Below, piece by piece: positions 61,294-64,000 of a stretch of DNA of 64,000 bases. Source of the DNA: Leishmania martiniquensis (lineage: Eukaryota > Euglenozoa > Kinetoplastea > Trypanosomatida > Trypanosomatidae). The position numbers were made by a program, and so were the translations under genes. The notes beneath the pieces are model-generated. The model was given only the letters and a program-made list of their open reading frames with translations. It was not told the origin of the DNA and ran no database searches. Where the stretch lies: assembly GCF_017916325.1 (NCBI RefSeq), contig NC_090164.1:1116001-1180000 (forward strand), in the 5' to 3' direction. Numbering within the stretch: the first letter of the stretch is position 1; the number at the start of each line of letters is the position of its first letter.

Positions 61294-63528
61294 CCGTCCG
61301 ACTGCCACACACCTGCGTGACAGTGTGATGGGCTGGTCCCAGGGAATGCAGTGGCACCATACCTAGGGTATCCGCCTGAGAGCACTCGAGTCCTGTGATG
61401 CATGATTGGAAGAGAGTAAGCGGCACTGGTTCGAGTGACTGTTTTACCCTTGCTTTAGCCAACCTCCCCTGTTTCCTCTAGGATGTCAAAAGAAAGATAG
61501 TGGACGAGTAGGCCTCTCGCCCCTCTTCAGGGGACACCCAGGGCGCATGTGAAGCTGGTCGCTGTTGACGGGTTCTCTCGCGGCCCTCCGCTTCTGCTTT
61601 ACCCACACACGCAAAGCCCCAGCTCTTCGCACACGCACTTGCGCTCTACTGCTCATGGCGAATCAGACATTTGTATGAAATCCCTTACGATGTGTGACAG
61701 GGGAGGGGGGGGGTCTGCCACGCCAAAAGGAGACTGCGCTTTCTCCTCCGTCGGCATCTATGAAGATTTCCTCTACCAGCGCTAACGTTGCCCGAGCGGT
61801 GCTCTGCTCGACTTTTTTTCAAAGTCCGTGGCATGCCACGTAGGTGGTCCTCTTTATCTCTAACTGAATTCATATTGCAGCCTTATCTGAAGCGACTTTT
61901 TTTTCTTGCTTTTCTCGCTACCTTTCCACCGCTGCTGTTAATGTTCCTGCCCACCAACACGGCTTTTTTGGTTCGGCTATCCTTAACAGCTATGTATAAA
62001 AAAGCAAAAGCCGCCCGCAGCCCCACCTTCGTAAACTCTGCGCCTGAGACTTTTTCATCCGCTACAGCTAACGAAGGTTTGAATTGCCTTCGTGCACCGC
62101 GCGCGATTCCGCACATGAAGGAATTAAGGGCCCTATAGAAAGGCAACAGCTTTCGAAAGAGCGTGCCGTGTGCTGGACACGCACTTACTCCTTCCTGCCA
62201 GCAGCTGTGTAGAGCCTAGGCTCATGTGACAGGTTACCTGAGAAAGACCACTTCCACTCTTGCGTCACCCATATGCTCTTCTCGACACACGCTGCTGCAT
62301 CGCTCTTCGTCTTCAATAATGAGCCGCCGCGAATAGCGACCCTACGCTCTTTTTTCTCGGAAGCGACAACGATCTGCTTCTACTCTCTCCGCCTCTTAAA
62401 AAGCGAAGACCTTTCTCTTGTTGTGAGCCGTGCACACCTCTACCTCTAATGTCCCTTTATCCACGTGCCCCTTCGGTTTTTTGACATGCGACTACGTCGC
62501 CACGCTTTTCCTTGTCACAGTAAGATGGTTCTGAGGGATAGGGATTTTTTTTGGCTGTTCACGTACGAGGATTCGCGTCCCGTGAGCATCCTCACTTCCT
62601 ATGAGTGACCATCAAAGAAAAAGGTGAACGTTTGGCGCACGGAGTGCCGCCTTATGCTCACTCGCGGAGACTCTGCACCGCATCTCCGCCAACGTACGCT
62701 GCTCTACATCCCTGAGGTATTCTTTTCGTCTTGAATGTATTTCCTCCCAAGAACACAGGAACTTTCCTCAGGTCACACTTCTCTTCGCGCGGATTAAGTG
62801 CCGGACAGCTGCTCTGCAATGCGAAGGCAGCCGCTGCCTTTTGACGCTAACCTGCGAGCAAGTTGGCCCCCTACGGGTAATTCCGTGTACGGATAGTGCC
62901 TCCAACGCCTGACTTACCGCCGGCTATGCTCTCCTGCAGCTTCTCGATCGTTCTATGACCCTATCGAGTGCTGCATTATAGATGGACACAACACCAACAG
63001 TTCTTTCAGCCGTGCGCCTCCCGAAACTCACCCTTACTGACTAAATACGTTCGCGTACTGTATGAGATGGCAGAAAGATCATCTTCTGCTGTGACAATGT
63101 CGAAAAAGATTCAGATGTGCAGGTGCTTCTGCCGTCATCCCTTTTCGCGCACATGTGGGTAGCTGAAGCGATTCACCGTAGGTCTTTCAGCATCGCTCCT
63201 GTACAACATATTACTGGATTTCTCAACGTTCTGTGTGAGCCCTTTGCAAAACGAGAGTCGCTGGAGGTATTCACGACTTGCCTTCTTCGTGAGTACCTAT
63301 AACTCAGCGCCTTATCTTTCTCTTTCTCCACGTGAATAACTTGGCCGGCGGCAAGGTCCTCTACAACGAAACGTTCATAACGCAGCACAATCGCTAATTC
63401 TCGGATGGGAGAGGCCTATTGCGCCCTGCGCCTGCTTCCATAAGAGTCGTCAAGCGCTTCAACTGATCCCACCTTCGTCTAGTTGTTTTGTTTCCTCTAG
63501 AAAGGTTTACGAATATCATGGACTGCAG
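61294..63528. other. Gene-free subtelomere
   Basis: About 2.2 kb of apparently unique sequence between the last gene and the telomere. No tandem array, transposon or gene is visible; the longest frames are under 120 codons and T/C- or Ala-rich. T runs occur near 61808-61815, 61898-61907 and 62546-62553. Confidence 0.65.
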
Positions 63529-64000
63529 TTCAGGGTTAAGGGTTAAGGGTTCAGGGTTAAGGGTTAAGGGTTAAGGGTTAAGGGTTAAGGGTTAAGGGTT
63601 AAGGGTTAAGGGTTAAGGGTTAAGGGTTAAGGGTTAAGGGTTAAGGGTTAAGGGTTAAGGGTTAAGGGTTAAGGGTTAAGGGTTAAGGGTTAAGGGTTAA
63701 GGGTTAAGGGTTAAGGGTTAAGGGTTAAGGGTTAAGGGTTAAGGGTTAAGGGTTAAGGGTTAAGGGTTAAGGGTTAAGGGTTAAGGGTTAAGGGTTAAGG
63801 GTTAAGGGTTAAGGGTTAAGGGTTAAGGGTTAAGGGTTAAGGGTTAAGGGTTAAGGGTTAAGGGTTAAGGGTTAAGGGTTAAGGGTTAAGGGTTAAGGGT
63901 TAAGGGTTAAGGGTTAAGGGTTAAGGGTTAAGGGTTAAGGGTTAAGGGTTAAGGGTTAAGGGTTAAGGGTTAAGGGTTAAGGGTTAAGGGTTAAGGGTTA
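63529..64000 (+). repeat. Telomere array of seven-base units, (TTAAGGG)n
   Basis: A 472-base array to the window edge: 67 whole units plus three bases. Units 1 and 4 (63529-63535 and 63550-63556) are TTCAGGG; the rest are TTAAGGG with no phase break at any line start from 63557 on. The G-rich strand runs toward the end, as a right-hand telomere should. The usual trypanosomatid unit is TTAGGG, six bases. Confidence 0.95.

Noticed and set aside
61400..61445. tRNA B-box-like GGTTCGA near 61428
   Set aside because: No A box at proper distance and no cloverleaf can be formed.
63529..64000. Heptamer array as simple homopolymer base-calling error
   Set aside because: Not fully excluded, but constant phase over more than 60 units and equal-length TTCAGGG variants make random insertion unlikely; kept as a finding with this caveat.
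1..64000. CRISPR arrays, bacterial operons, riboswitches or rRNA genes
   Set aside because: None seen; the window is eukaryotic nuclear DNA, and no spaced direct repeats or rRNA-like sequence were found.

Overview
This window is the end of a nuclear chromosome from a trypanosomatid flagellate, most likely subfamily Leishmaniinae (Leishmania, Leptomonas, Crithidia or close relatives). The evidence is GC-rich intronless genes all on one strand, long pyrimidine-rich intergenic spacers with AG trans-splice acceptors just upstream of ATGs, typical kinetoplastid families (FYVE-type PDEC phosphodiesterase, purine-specific nucleoside hydrolase, NEK and Wee1-like kinases, IFT56), and a tandem G-rich telomere array at the right edge. 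All 19 supported genes lie on the + strand, as expected of one polycistronic unit transcribed toward the telomere. From memory only, the content resembles the right end of Leishmania chromosome 29; I could not check this.

Left part (1-25 kb): an RTEL1-type DNA helicase with a C-terminal harmonin-homology domain, a NEK kinase, a 5.6-kb gene-poor stretch with decayed coding-like sequence (probably retroposon remains), a FYVE/coiled-coil cyclic-nucleotide phosphodiesterase, a proline-rich low-complexity protein, a large helical protein of unknown role, a right-handed beta-helix protein and a Wee1-like kinase.

Middle part (25.5-39.6 kb): two nearly identical 1.5-kb sequences in opposite orientation (25562-27061 and 38109-39606) enclose six genes: a START-domain lipid-transfer protein, a short actin-related protein, a 72-residue one-span membrane protein, intraflagellar transport protein IFT56, a trypsin-fold peptidase and a mitoferrin-type mitochondrial iron carrier. 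Each repeat copy carries a decayed C2H2 zinc-finger reading frame and a short interstitial TTAGGG tract, so it looks like a dead mobile element or a subtelomere-derived segment.

Right part (39.6-64 kb): an unknown membrane protein, a purine nucleoside hydrolase, an LRR/coiled-coil protein, a cyclin-like protein, an RRM RNA-binding protein followed by nearly 5 kb of T/A-rich non-coding sequence, a Cys/His-rich unknown protein, a small acidic protein, ribosomal protein S19e and a membrane-anchored START-like protein. A 2.2-kb gene-free subtelomere leads into the telomere.

The most striking observation is the telomere itself. It is a perfect heptamer array (TTAAGGG)n with two TTCAGGG units at its inner edge, not the hexamer TTAGGG usual in trypanosomatids. 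The interstitial tracts in the 1.5-kb repeats are hexameric TTAGGG. If real, this implies a telomerase RNA template change in this lineage after those tracts formed.
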